Below are positions 26,442 through 35,395 of a DNA stretch of 64,000 nucleotides, one piece after another. Source of the DNA: Winogradskyella sp. (GTDB lineage Bacteria > Bacteroidota > Bacteroidia > Flavobacteriales > Flavobacteriaceae). The notes under the pieces are model-generated. The model did no database searches and was not told where the DNA came from. It was given only the letters and a program-made list of their open reading frames with translations. The stretch's first letter is position 1. Every line of letters begins with the position of its first letter. Both the position numbers and the translations under genes were made by a program. The stretch covers positions 1-64,000 of the forward strand of contig NZ_JABSSU010000002.1 of the NCBI RefSeq assembly GCF_013213835.1, in the 5' to 3' direction.

Positions 26442-27485
26442 TTATTTTAGCTCTGCAACTAGTCTATTAAATTGCTTATCTGTCAAAACAGGTTTGTAAT
26501 ATGTAATGTAATCGTTCAGTTCTTTAAGCAATTTTACAGTAACATATTTAAATTGCCCCATCGGTTTATTTTTAATCATCACAATGAGATTACGAATAGG
26601 AATAGTTTGTTCACCCCAATGATGATAAAAAGGTATATTCTCAGATATATAAATGTAAAGCGCAAAATTTGATCTTTGAATTTGTTCAATTGGCGACCTT
26701 AAACTGATGGAATTAACCGACTTCTCACTCCAGTTTTTAGTCTCAATTATAAAAATACCTGCTTTAGAAATTAATAAATGGTCTATTTGAATTGAATAAA
26801 TTCTATGGTTTTGCTTCCTGTAATAAATAGGTTCTGAAAATCTAAGATTAAAGTCATTTATTAAGACATAATCGTCCGAAAGTTTTTTTACTTCTTTTAC
26901 AACTAAATTTTCACCTATTGCACCAGAAATTAAATTTCTAGATTGTTCTATTACGAGTTTTGTCTTTTCTAATTTCTTTAGTTTAGGTTTAGCTCTTTCT
27001 GCAATTATATTCTGCTTATCAGCTTTATATCTCTGAATAAAGTCTTCATCTTTTTGAATATTTCGTGTAATAGTTTTAACCGACATATCTACCCATGAAC
27101 TCTTATTTTTTATAAAGTGTTCTGATTGCTTTTTTAAAGAGGATAACTTGATGAAGGTGAACAGTTTTCTTAGAAAGCCTTTATTTCTGGTATTTATGGA
27201 GTTAATTCTTAATTGGAAATCTGAAATTTGATTGTCTATTTTTTCAGTTTCCTCCGCAATTATTGCCACACGTTGTCGCATTCTTTTTTTGAGGTTAATA
27301 CAAGTATCTTTGTACTCACTATCTAATTTCTCAGATTCATCATTTAGAATTTTAAGTTTTTCTTTTTTGAAGTTAGATAAAAAATCTTTTATCTCTTTGA
27401 TAGAATTAAACCGATGAATCCCATTACTGACTAACTCAGATTTTAATGATTTTAAAGACTCTATTTTGCCATATACTCTTGCCAC
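26442..27485 (-). CDS. NERD-domain protein (nuclease-related)
   Basis: 347 residues. A long coiled-coil N-terminal region (about 20-170) is rich in Lys, Glu and Ile. A NERD domain follows (about 195-310): ISGAIGENLVVKEVKKL, the core QIDHLLISKAGIFIIETKNW with the D...ExK nuclease motif, and a C-terminal part. NERD is a restriction-like fold found in DNA-processing and antiphage proteins. The neighbour upstream on the same strand is a broken HEPN-type gene, so this 3-kb stretch may be a small defence-type insertion. No membrane helix is seen. Confidence 0.82.
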   Translation of the reverse strand: MARVYGKIESLKSLKSELVSNGIHRFNSIKEIKDFLSNFKKEKLKILNDESEKLDSEYKDTCINLKKRMRQRVAIIAEETEKIDNQISDFQLRINSINTRNKGFLRKLFTFIKLSSLKKQSEHFIKNKSSWVDMSVKTITRNIQKDEDFIQRYKADKQNIIAERAKPKLKKLEKTKLVIEQSRNLISGAIGENLVVKEVKKLSDDYVLINDFNLRFSEPIYYRKQNHRIYSIQIDHLLISKAGIFIIETKNWSEKSVNSISLRSPIEQIQRSNFALYIYISENIPFYHHWGEQTIPIRNLIVMIKNKPMGQFKYVTVKLLKELNDYITYYKPVLTDKQFNRLVAELK

Positions 27486-27598
27486 CTGATATTAATATTG
27501 CGGTCTTAATTATAACTATGTACTAATCTAAGAGAAATTTTAAGCTTTTAATATGACTTTCGTTTTAGCGATTAAACCGCTATTATTTTTATACATTG

Positions 27599-29344
27599 TT
27601 AGCTACAGTATTCTTTGTACAGTAGATATTTTTTAAAGTTGTCTTTAGTAATTATTGTATCGTCTTTTAATATTCTAATCCAATTCTCATTGAGTGTTTT
27701 ATAATGATTTACTGCTTGTGGTATACTATTTAATGAGTTAGACAAAATATTATCAGTAATAAATTCATCCATAAAAATATCAAAATAAGAATGCGCATTT
27801 TCGACTAGAATATCTAAGTTTCTAGAATTTCTGCCATCGTGGACAATGTTATTCCTAGTTCTATAAATTCGTTTTATATGCCATCTAATCCTCTGATTAT
27901 GCTTTTCTAGATAAGATAATATGTTTTTAGTAGAATTAAGATTTTTATTTAAATCATCAATCCTATAACGTAATAAAGGAAAATCATTTAGCTTACCATA
28001 TAAAGACTTTCTTTCATTATCATATTCAGCTGACAAGCAAAATGAGCAAACTGCATCATTATCAGAACTTTCACCAGTAATTTTCTTTATTTCATCAAAT
28101 TCAGTTTTGTTCCAATTGTATATAGATACAGATAATTCATCAAATATTCTTTCAAAATATTTTAACGAGGTAATATGCCCTAATGAATTTATTATATGAA
28201 CTACTGTCGTAGTTTTTCCTGTTCCGAACAAAGTCTCATATGTAATCCATAAATTTAATAATCTATTTTCGTTTGAGTCAGATTGAATTGCAAGACTATG
28301 AAGGTTAACCGCACGATTAAATTTCAATCTTGTTGTATCATTAGGTGTAAATTTTTTCAAGAATGCTTCTAACATTTCAGCAGCTGCTTTATGTGACATA
28401 TCCTCTCCTTTAGCCATTGGTGAAGTTGTTGGCTCGATTAAAAAATGTTTGTTTTCTTGACTTATTATAGCTGACCTATCAATTGTGGGTGGATTTTTAT
28501 GATGAAAATATGAAAAGAAACTAGCTAATGTATTCAATAATTTTATCGCCTTTAGTCTTGCTGACTGAGAATCAAAAGCTCTTATTTTTAAACATTTAGC
28601 AAATACTTCATTTTCATTTTTTGAAGAAATGAATTCCTTAGTTTTTTCATTAATCTTCCTTAAATCGAGTTCGCTAAGTATTTCTAGATTATATTTTGAG
28701 CAAAGTTCTTTTATTTCATTAAAGCTATCTGAGACCTTTATATAAACAATGAACTCTTTTCTTTCAGGTTCAAAATATTTAAAGAAGTGTGATATACCTC
28801 AATTTTGAGGCAATCTTCCTTTGAAAAAGTAAAAATTAACCTGATGATAAATATAACTTTGATGAAACCCAACATTAATTAAAGCCGTAACCAATTGGCT
28901 GGCCAATATGTTAAGCTTAATTTTTGAACCAGAATCTAATTCTTTTTCAATAAGTTCGAATAGTTTTGGTATGAGTTGATTTAAGGAAAGCTTATTAGAT
29001 AAAATTTCTAAATCGACTCTAAATTTCGATTTATCATTTTCAATTTTTAAAGGAAAGTATATTTGATATTTCGGACCTAAAATACTTTTGGTGACAATAT
29101 CTGTCTTAGCTTTGAGATTAATCTCGTCAACAATATCTTTTAAGTTGACATCATTAGTTAAATCATCCTTAATCTTATTTAATCTACTTCTTGCTTCAAA
29201 AAGAAGTAAATAGATGTTTAATGCATAATATTTATAAGAATCAAGAGTATAGTCAAATAGTAATTCATTCATTCTTTGAGCAAAGAATAAATCTAGCTCT
29301 TCAGTTCCATCAATTTTCCAATTTTTTAAATTCCCTTTTTTCAT
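27599..29344 (-). pseudogene. ApeA-like HEPN protein interrupted by one in-frame TGA
   Basis: A single reading frame runs from the ATG at 29344 to the stop at 27599, broken only by a TGA at 28799-28801 after GRLPQN. The downstream half continues in the same frame (GISHFFKYFEPERKEF) with no ATG or GTG before a TTG at 28537, so a separate downstream gene is unlikely. The full product would be about 580 residues. Its C-terminal third contains LLNLWITYETLFG and the RX4H motif RNNIVHDGR, typical of Apea-like HEPN RNase domains. A CSFC pair lies between them. The 181-residue upstream part could still be made. HEPN proteins of this type are linked to abortive infection in other systems. Confidence 0.65.
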
Positions 29345-29469
29345 TCAGATATTGTAGCTAACGTTAAGATATGGTTCTGTTAACTAATGAACTATATCAA
29401 TTGATAAGCGAAGGTCGTATTTTTCTTTGAGGAAATCAATACGTAACATTACGTATTTTAGACATGATA

Positions 29470-29955
29470 TTAACGTCTAGCGTTCACATTTAAGACAATA
29501 GATCGCCACAGTACACCCAAACCTAAAACCAAGAAAAAGCAACCACCAGTGACGTATGTAAATTTGGTGTTATTGCTAATCATAGTTTCATAATAATCTA
29601 AGCGCCAACTATTATATGGTGAAGTAAATAAGCCAGTTCGGGCTAAAAATACAGATACTGCCAAAACTAGTACAGTATTAATGTGGCCAATGGTAAAATA
29701 TCTGTTTAATAGAATGACTATTGTTAAAATTGTTAATGCTACCATGATCTTCCAATCAAGATCATTACTTACGAACTCTTTATAGCGTATATGAGATAAA
29801 TGCTCTTGGGTTATTACAGATTCACTAAACAAAACATCCCATTTGTCTTCATTATAAGCTACATACAACCTATAGACACCTGTAAATAGAGCTTGTACTG
29901 CAATACTTTGCAATATCACTAAGACAAAATCAAACTTACCGAGGAATTGGGACAT
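29470..29955 (-). CDS. four-helix membrane protein, unknown function
   Basis: 161 residues. Hydrophobic segments near residues 8-28 (FVLVILQSIAVQALFTGVY), 69-85 (KIMVALTILTIVILL), 90-107 (HINTVLVLAVSVFLA) and 135-153 (CFFLVLGLGVLWRSIVL). The start lies 18 nt after the stop of the AraC gene on the same strand, so the two may be cotranscribed. No family recognised. The gap 29345-29469 before the broken HEPN gene shows nothing further. Confidence 0.68.
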   Translation of the reverse strand: MSQFLGKFDFVLVILQSIAVQALFTGVYRLYVAYNEDKWDVLFSESVITQEHLSHIRYKEFVSNDLDWKIMVALTILTIVILLNRYFTIGHINTVLVLAVSVFLARTGLFTSPYNSWRLDYYETMISNNTKFTYVTGGCFFLVLGLGVLWRSIVLNVNARR

Positions 29956-29973
29956 GTGTTCGCTTCAAATAGT

Positions 29974-30891
29974 TTAATTAAATGTTTTTCGAAATTCTAA
30001 TGGTGACATTTCTGTCTTGCTTTTAAACAATTTGGTAAAGGATGATGGTCTCTCAAAACCTAAACTGTAGGCGATTTCACTGATAGAATCTGTAGTACCA
30101 GACAATTGGGCTTTGGCTTTTTTTATGAGTTTGTTGTGTATGTGCTGTTGCGTGCTTTGCCCTGTTGCAGACTTTAGCATACTACTTAGATAATTGGGTG
30201 ATAAATGCAGTTGCTCTGAGACCCAAGCTACTGTTGGTAAACCTTTATCTATCAACGTTGGTTCATTAAAGTAGTCTTCTAAAAGGGTTTCAAGTTGGGT
30301 AAGAATGTGGTGATTTGTAATCTTACGCGTAATGAATTGGCGTTCGTAAAAACGCTCTGCATAATTTAATAAGAGTTCTATCTGCGAGATGATAATCTTT
30401 TGGCTAAACTTATCGATATTAGATTGATACTCGCGTTGAATATTACGCAACAAATCTAGCATCATACCTTCTTCTTTTTCGGACAGAAATAAGGCTTCAT
30501 TTACGGTATATCCAAAAAAGTCGTACGATAACATCTGTGTCGCTAAAGCGGTATTCCATAAGAAATCTGGGTGAATCAACAATAAAAAGCCTTCGGGCTT
30601 ACCCGCTTTAACATTAGGATTACTCGCCAAACTCATCACTTGGTTTGGCGCTAAAAACGTCATTAGGCCTTCATTAAAATCATACTCTTGTTGTCCATAA
30701 AAGAACTTGTAAGGTATATTGCGTTTTAACCCAATGGTGTAGTAATCTTGCCTCCATCTTATGCTATCTATATCTTCTGGATACTGCACATCGCTATAAT
30801 TCACCAAACTGATTAATGGATGCTCCGGTGAGGATAAATTAGCGAGTTTATGATAGTCACTAACACTTTTAAAATGTTTAAGGTCTTTCAT
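29974..30891 (-). CDS. AraC-family transcriptional regulator
   Basis: 305 residues. An N-terminal ligand-like domain (about 1-190) precedes a C-terminal AraC double helix-turn-helix: LPTVAWVSEQLHLSPNYLSSML and the second half ISEIAYSLGFERPSSFTKLFK with TEMSPLEFRKTF at the end. AraC proteins of this kind activate or repress one or a few nearby genes. The SDR gene lies upstream on the same strand, and the pair is separated by a REP-like region, so it may or may not be the target. Confidence 0.9.
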   Translation of the reverse strand: MKDLKHFKSVSDYHKLANLSSPEHPLISLVNYSDVQYPEDIDSIRWRQDYYTIGLKRNIPYKFFYGQQEYDFNEGLMTFLAPNQVMSLASNPNVKAGKPEGFLLLIHPDFLWNTALATQMLSYDFFGYTVNEALFLSEKEEGMMLDLLRNIQREYQSNIDKFSQKIIISQIELLLNYAERFYERQFITRKITNHHILTQLETLLEDYFNEPTLIDKGLPTVAWVSEQLHLSPNYLSSMLKSATGQSTQQHIHNKLIKKAKAQLSGTTDSISEIAYSLGFERPSSFTKLFKSKTEMSPLEFRKTFN

Positions 30892-30926
30892 AGCATTAAA
30901 GTTAAGTATATCTATTTACATGTGAA

Positions 30927-31073
30927 GTCAGTTCGAGTTTTATTTAATAGTAACTTGATACACTTCGACAGGCTCAGTGTGACATTTCTATTGTTTTGGA
31001 TAATTGAAACTAGAAGATACTGATTCTTGTTCTCGATACAATTCTTCGTACCTCTGAATCACTCGAACTGACG
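30927..31073. repeat. REP-like region between AraC and SDR: family I solo unit and half unit, family II unit
   Basis: A family I end motif, GTCAGTTCGAGT, lies at 30927-30938. A family II core with stem ACACT/AGTGT lies at 30960-30980. A full family I unit is at 31029-31073 (start GTTCTCGATACA, end CACTCGAACTGACG) with the inner stem ATTC/GAAT. No nuclease gene is next to this copy, so it is a dispersed element. This accounts for most of the 192-nt gap. Confidence 0.82.
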
Positions 31074-31083
31074 ATTTATAGAA

Positions 31084-31839
31084 TTAGACTAGCATTCCGC
31101 CAGAAACTTCAATACGTTGTCCGTTAATCCAGCCTGCTTTATCAGAACACAAGAATGCTACAGTACCACCAATATCTTCTGCTTCTCCTACTCTACCAAG
31201 TGCTGTAATACTTGCAATCATAGCAGCCTTTTTCTCATCTTTATTGCTTCCGCCAGCAAAATCTGTAGCAATAGCTCCTGGTGCAATAACATTAGCCGTG
31301 ATTTTACGCTCCCCAAGTTCTTTGGCTAAGTATCGTGTAAATACTTCGACAGCACCTTTCATTATGGCATAAGCAGACATGCCAGGTAAACTAAAGCGTG
31401 CCAATCCGCTAGAAATATTCACAATACGACCACCTTTATTTATAAATGGTAATGCGGCTTGGGTTATAAAATAGACACTTTTAAGATGAATATTCATCAT
31501 CTCATCAAACTGCGATTCTGAAGTGTCAGCAACCAAATTAAAGGTGCCTGTGCCGGCATTATTGACTAAGAAATCAAAATTTGGATTGCCATTTTCTTGT
31601 TCTAAGTATGCGGTTGCCTGTGTTATAAATGTTTTACCGTTTTCTGGATTGTTGGCATCAAAAGCAAAAGCTGTTGCTTTTTGTCCTAAAGCTTCAATTT
31701 CTGAAATGACCTCATCTGCTTGCGCTTTATTTGTGTGATATGAGAATATAATATCAACTCCATCTTTGGCTAGACTAATAGCCATATCGCGACCTAAACC
31801 TCTGCTTCCACCTGTAATAATTGCAGTTTTTTGACTCAT
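31084..31839 (-). CDS. short-chain dehydrogenase/reductase (SDR)
   Basis: 251-residue classical SDR. Cofactor motif TGGSRGLGRDMAI (TGxxxGxG), NNAGTGTF (NNAG), catalytic Ser in VNISSGLARF, and YAIMK (YxxxK) at the active site, then NVIAPGAI and a C-terminal GG motif (VSGGMLV). The substrate is unknown. Residues after the first strand (TNKAQ) favour NADP(H) or an unusual cofactor but do not decide it. The gap 31840-32130 upstream has no gene and holds the rsgA terminator. Confidence 0.92.
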   Translation of the reverse strand: MSQKTAIITGGSRGLGRDMAISLAKDGVDIIFSYHTNKAQADEVISEIEALGQKATAFAFDANNPENGKTFITQATAYLEQENGNPNFDFLVNNAGTGTFNLVADTSESQFDEMMNIHLKSVYFITQAALPFINKGGRIVNISSGLARFSLPGMSAYAIMKGAVEVFTRYLAKELGERKITANVIAPGAIATDFAGGSNKDEKKAAMIASITALGRVGEAEDIGGTVAFLCSDKAGWINGQRIEVSGGMLV

Positions 31840-32069
31840 TGTAATGTGTTTTAATAATTAACACTACAAAGGTGCGCAGCTAAATCCTTCTAAAATGTTC
31901 CAAATCTATGGAGTTGTTTTCCGAATCTACGGTAGTTGAATTTGGGGCTATTTATATTGACTTAGACGTTCGTTTTTTCAATCAAGGAATTTCCCGGTCA
32001 AGGTAGATTATTAAGTATGTTTTTATTACTTAAAACTGCACATTTTAACAACTCACATCAACTGATTGT

Positions 32070-32110
32070 GATTAAAAATATAGCAGCGAGATATTGCCAT
32101 CTCGCCGCTA
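32070..32110 (-). terminator. intrinsic terminator of rsgA (minus strand)
   Basis: TAGC-A-GCGAGAT pairs with ATCTCGC-C-GCTA (11 bp with one mismatch, loop ATTGCC, stem arms 32081-32110). On the minus strand the stem is followed by TATTTTTAATC. Confidence 0.8.
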
Positions 32111-32130
32111 TTTGAGTCATGAGAATGCAC

Positions 32131-33198
32131 TTAGTATTTCCTAGATTGTTTTAGGTGCTTCATTTGTCTCACCATTTTACCAAAGTCCTTATCTTTTTTT
32201 CGTTTTTCTGCAACAGTAGTTTCAAAATGCTCTTCTTCGCGTTTCATTTTTAGATAATTTTCATAGAACAATTGGTCTAATTCTCCACCTTCTACAGCTG
32301 TAATAACAGCACAACCTGTTTCAATGGTATGCGAACAATTTTTAAACTTACATTGATCAGCAAGCACTAGTATTTTTTCAAAAGTTTTGTCTATTCCACC
32401 CGCAGCATCTGCAATACCAACTTCTCTTATACCAGGATTATCAATGATAATACCACCATGCTCTAGAACTATCAATGCTCTATGTGTGGTAACATGTCTT
32501 CCTTTATTTGTGCTTGAGCTTATAGTATTGGTCTTCATCAATGCTTTACCTGCAAGGTTGTTTAAAAGACTAGATTTTCCAACGCCTGAAGAACCTAACA
32601 AACAATAGGTTTTACCTTTTTCTATGTGTGCCTTTACGTTCTCAATTCCTGTTTTAGAGCTATTACTTATAGCCATTATTGGTACCTCGGCAACTCTTGT
32701 TTTAACTTTAGTTAGCAATTGATTTAACGTAATATCATCAATTAAGTCAATCTTATTCAAAATGATTATCGGCTTTACTTGTGATGCATTACAAATGGTA
32801 AGAAAACGTTCTAATCGATTGATATTAAAATCTCTATCAACAGCTTGCACTATAAAGGCAACATCAATATTTGTAGCAATGACTTGCTGTTCTCCTGTTT
32901 TGCCTATGGCTTGCCTTTTAATGATTGATTTTCTTGGATATACAAAGTGAATAAGCACTTTATGATCATCATATTCTGAAATTGCAACCCAATCACCTAT
33001 TGCCGGAAAATCCATTCGAGACTGAGCTGTATATCTCAAATTCCCTGTGATTTCTGCATCTAAGTCACCTTGTTCGGTTTTAACCGTATAGCGTTCTTTG
33101 TGTTCTGAAATCACTCTTCCGATTTCAAACTCTGAAAAGTGATGTTGTGTCCTTAATTGTTTAATGGTATCGTTGTATCCGAAATCTTCTAATTTCAT
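32131..33198 (-). CDS. rsgA: ribosome small-subunit-dependent GTPase A
   Basis: Circularly permuted GTPase that helps late 30S maturation. Order of motifs is G4 NKIDLID, then G1 LLGSSGVGKSSLLNNLAG, then DNPGIREVG (G3). It has an N-terminal OB fold (about 15-85) and a C-terminal zinc-binding knuckle, CKFKNCSHTIETGC. At 355 residues it is near the family length. It is downstream of the hydroxylase gene with a 299-nt gap, and it ends at a strong terminator. Confidence 0.95.
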   Translation of the reverse strand: MKLEDFGYNDTIKQLRTQHHFSEFEIGRVISEHKERYTVKTEQGDLDAEITGNLRYTAQSRMDFPAIGDWVAISEYDDHKVLIHFVYPRKSIIKRQAIGKTGEQQVIATNIDVAFIVQAVDRDFNINRLERFLTICNASQVKPIIILNKIDLIDDITLNQLLTKVKTRVAEVPIMAISNSSKTGIENVKAHIEKGKTYCLLGSSGVGKSSLLNNLAGKALMKTNTISSSTNKGRHVTTHRALIVLEHGGIIIDNPGIREVGIADAAGGIDKTFEKILVLADQCKFKNCSHTIETGCAVITAVEGGELDQLFYENYLKMKREEEHFETTVAEKRKKDKDFGKMVRQMKHLKQSRKY

Positions 33199-33438
33199 CT
33201 CTTGTATGTTTTAAAGTATCGTAAACAATCTGGTATGTGTATAGAAATTTAAATACCCTAGCATTCACAATAACTATGTGTTTTTTGTAAAATGTAAATA
33301 AATGGTAACACCTCAGATGGTTATCTGAAGTAATGAATGGTAATAGTCTGTAGAAACAGACTACCTATTTTACAATATCCGAATACGATATTACAGATGA
33401 AATTGACATAAAATGTAATTAGAATACAAAGTTAAAAA

Positions 33439-33487
33439 ATTCCTTAAAAGGCATCAAATAATGACTGCGTTAATCTCTTAAGGAATT
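33439..33487 (-). terminator. candidate terminator of the hydroxylase gene, with nearby hairpins
   Basis: AATTCCTTAA (33439-33448) pairs perfectly with TTAAGGAATT (33478-33487) across a 29-nt loop, and on the minus strand a TTTTTT run follows. Two other hairpins, TCAGAT/ATCTGA at 33313-33328 and TAGTCTGT/ACAGACTA at 33344-33363, lie further down. No gene is seen in the 33199-33497 gap. Confidence 0.5.
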
Positions 33488-33497
33488 AACTGTTACA

Positions 33498-35243
33498 TTA
33501 CGTATTTTTCAGCAAATTAATACCATCTGTAATCAGGACTTTTAATGATGGATGAGATTCTATAAGTTGATGAAGATAGTCCTCTACAGATGTTGCTAGT
33601 GTATCATCTTTTGTAATTTCTAATAGCTCTAATAACAACAACCATTCTTTAGATTGATTATCTCTATATTTCTGAAATAAAGCCGAGATTTGTTCGTTGC
33701 TTGCATCACTTGATTCTCTCATATATCTCACCAAAGCATAATCTTGCTCGCTTGCCTCAGTGGCCTTATTCTTTACCTTCTTAATGGTTTTTGTGAGAGA
33801 CTCACCATATAAATTAGGAAAGGAATTACTGTCTGCAGGCCCAGCGAAAGCCGACACTACTTCTGTACCAACGGCCATATCAAAAGTGCCCCATTCTGGT
33901 GCAAATAAGATCTCGCCTTTATAAGTCACCGTACAATTAGACAATTGAATGAGCATGAGTTTGCCTTGTAAGTTTCTAATGCCTGTAATATTTAGACCTT
34001 CTACTTTAATACCGCTTTCAAACTCAAATTCTAACCATTTTCCATCATAAAAACTATAGGCTTTTAAATCTACAGGCCCCATATCTTCAATGGCCAAATT
34101 GATATTTTTCAATTTACCTAAAGGTGAACTAAAACCTTCTTTATGATAATCTATACCATGACCTATGAGTTCTTTTTCGCGATAAGATAACGTTGTAGGA
34201 CCTTCAGTTTTAAAGAAAATAATCTCATTATCATCATTTAATATCATTCGAGAAAACTTACCCGAAATTTGTAAACCCGTATTGAGTTCTATACTTCCAA
34301 CCATTTCTGATGCTATAAGTCGCTGTAAGCCTTTTCGTCCTCCTTTACGAAGACTTAAGGTATTTGCAAACTCTTCAAGTACTTGCATTAACTTAGAAAA
34401 ATCTGGTGTAACGTATAGTTGTGGTTGCGGCTTGGTAACGTCAAAAGCTTGGTTAGCCGCATCTATAGAATATGGTATTTTTTTTACAGTCTCTTTAAGG
34501 CAAGAGGTACTTTCTCCTATTGATGACAATAAACCGGCTCCATATATTTTAGGGTCTTCAAGATAGCCAATTAATCCATACTCAACGGTCCACCATTGTA
34601 AATTACGGATTTGCGCCATTTCCGAAAGCTCAACAGTTTCATTTTGAAGTGCTGTAATTTCGGCTTCAGCTTCATTAATGGCTTCTTGAGGAATACCTTC
34701 AGCTTCTTTAAGGATAGATAATTTTCTAACCGCTTCGTACATATCCATATCGTGTTTAGACAATATGGCTTTTGCTCCAATATCTCCTAAACGTCTTAAA
34801 TACTCGGCATAATCTGGATTAGCAATTATTGGCGCATGTCCGGCCGACTCATGAATAATGTCTGGTGCTGGTGTGTATTGAATATGTTCTAATTGTCTAA
34901 TGTCTGAGGCTATCACCAACACTTTGTAGGCTTGAAATTCCATAAAAGCATTTGGTGGAATAAATCCGTCTACAGCTACTGCGGCCCAACCGATCTCTTT
35001 AAGAATGCGGTTCATGCCATACATACTTGGAATAGCGTCTACACTGACACCTGTTTTTTCTAACCCTTCAAGATATGATTGGTGGGCAACCTTAGATAAA
35101 TGATTCACCAATCGCCTTAGTGTATAGCGCCAAACAGCCTGATCTATAGGCGTATAATCATCGTAGTTTTGAGGTTTGATAAACTGCTTTAAGTGCTTAG
35201 GAAGTCTATCTATTAATTCATTGCTCTGGTAATCTTGCGTCAT
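33498..35243 (-). CDS. aromatic amino acid hydroxylase (phenylalanine 4-monooxygenase-like)
   Basis: Pterin- and iron-dependent hydroxylase, most likely making tyrosine from phenylalanine. The catalytic iron ligands are visible as H131 and H136 in IIHESAGHAPII and E221 in WWTVEYGLIGYLED. The hydroxylase core covers about residues 20-320. A C-terminal extension of about 260 residues has no known motif and is rich in beta-like segments. The total of 581 residues is about twice the bacterial PhhA length. The long form occurs in many flavobacteria. No ACT domain is apparent at the N-terminus, so allosteric control, if any, must come from the extension. Confidence 0.9.
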   Translation of the reverse strand: MTQDYQSNELIDRLPKHLKQFIKPQNYDDYTPIDQAVWRYTLRRLVNHLSKVAHQSYLEGLEKTGVSVDAIPSMYGMNRILKEIGWAAVAVDGFIPPNAFMEFQAYKVLVIASDIRQLEHIQYTPAPDIIHESAGHAPIIANPDYAEYLRRLGDIGAKAILSKHDMDMYEAVRKLSILKEAEGIPQEAINEAEAEITALQNETVELSEMAQIRNLQWWTVEYGLIGYLEDPKIYGAGLLSSIGESTSCLKETVKKIPYSIDAANQAFDVTKPQPQLYVTPDFSKLMQVLEEFANTLSLRKGGRKGLQRLIASEMVGSIELNTGLQISGKFSRMILNDDNEIIFFKTEGPTTLSYREKELIGHGIDYHKEGFSSPLGKLKNINLAIEDMGPVDLKAYSFYDGKWLEFEFESGIKVEGLNITGIRNLQGKLMLIQLSNCTVTYKGEILFAPEWGTFDMAVGTEVVSAFAGPADSNSFPNLYGESLTKTIKKVKNKATEASEQDYALVRYMRESSDASNEQISALFQKYRDNQSKEWLLLLELLEITKDDTLATSVEDYLHQLIESHPSLKVLITDGINLLKNT

Positions 35244-35345
35244 TGGTCTCCTAAAATCAACGTTTACTAGTGGTCATTTAAAAAGCGAAGTTCGTGTTTT
35301 TAAATCAAGTAATCAAAAGACTTACTCTTGTATTTAAATAAAAAA

Positions 35346-35369
35346 CGGTCTGAGTAAACACTCAAACCG
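35346..35369 (-). terminator. terminator of the PAS gene
   Basis: On the minus strand CGGT-T-TGAGT and ACTCA-G-ACCG form a stem with one mismatch and a 4-nt loop, followed by TTTTTTATTT. It lies 27 nt beyond the PAS stop codon. Confidence 0.75.
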
Positions 35370-35395
35370 CTTTGGTATATTTTGATAAGATAACA

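Noticed and set aside
27599..28537. Independent 312-codon gene starting at the TTG at 28537
   Set aside because: The frame is continuous with the upstream part apart from the TGA, coding sequence clearly extends upstream of the TTG, and a TTG with no visible ribosome site is a poor start.
28799..28801. Selenocysteine or programmed readthrough at the in-frame TGA of the HEPN gene
   Set aside because: No hairpin of a bacterial SECIS type was evident right after the TGA, the position is not near a catalytic Cys-like site, and other genes here use TGA as a normal stop. A nonsense mutation is simpler.
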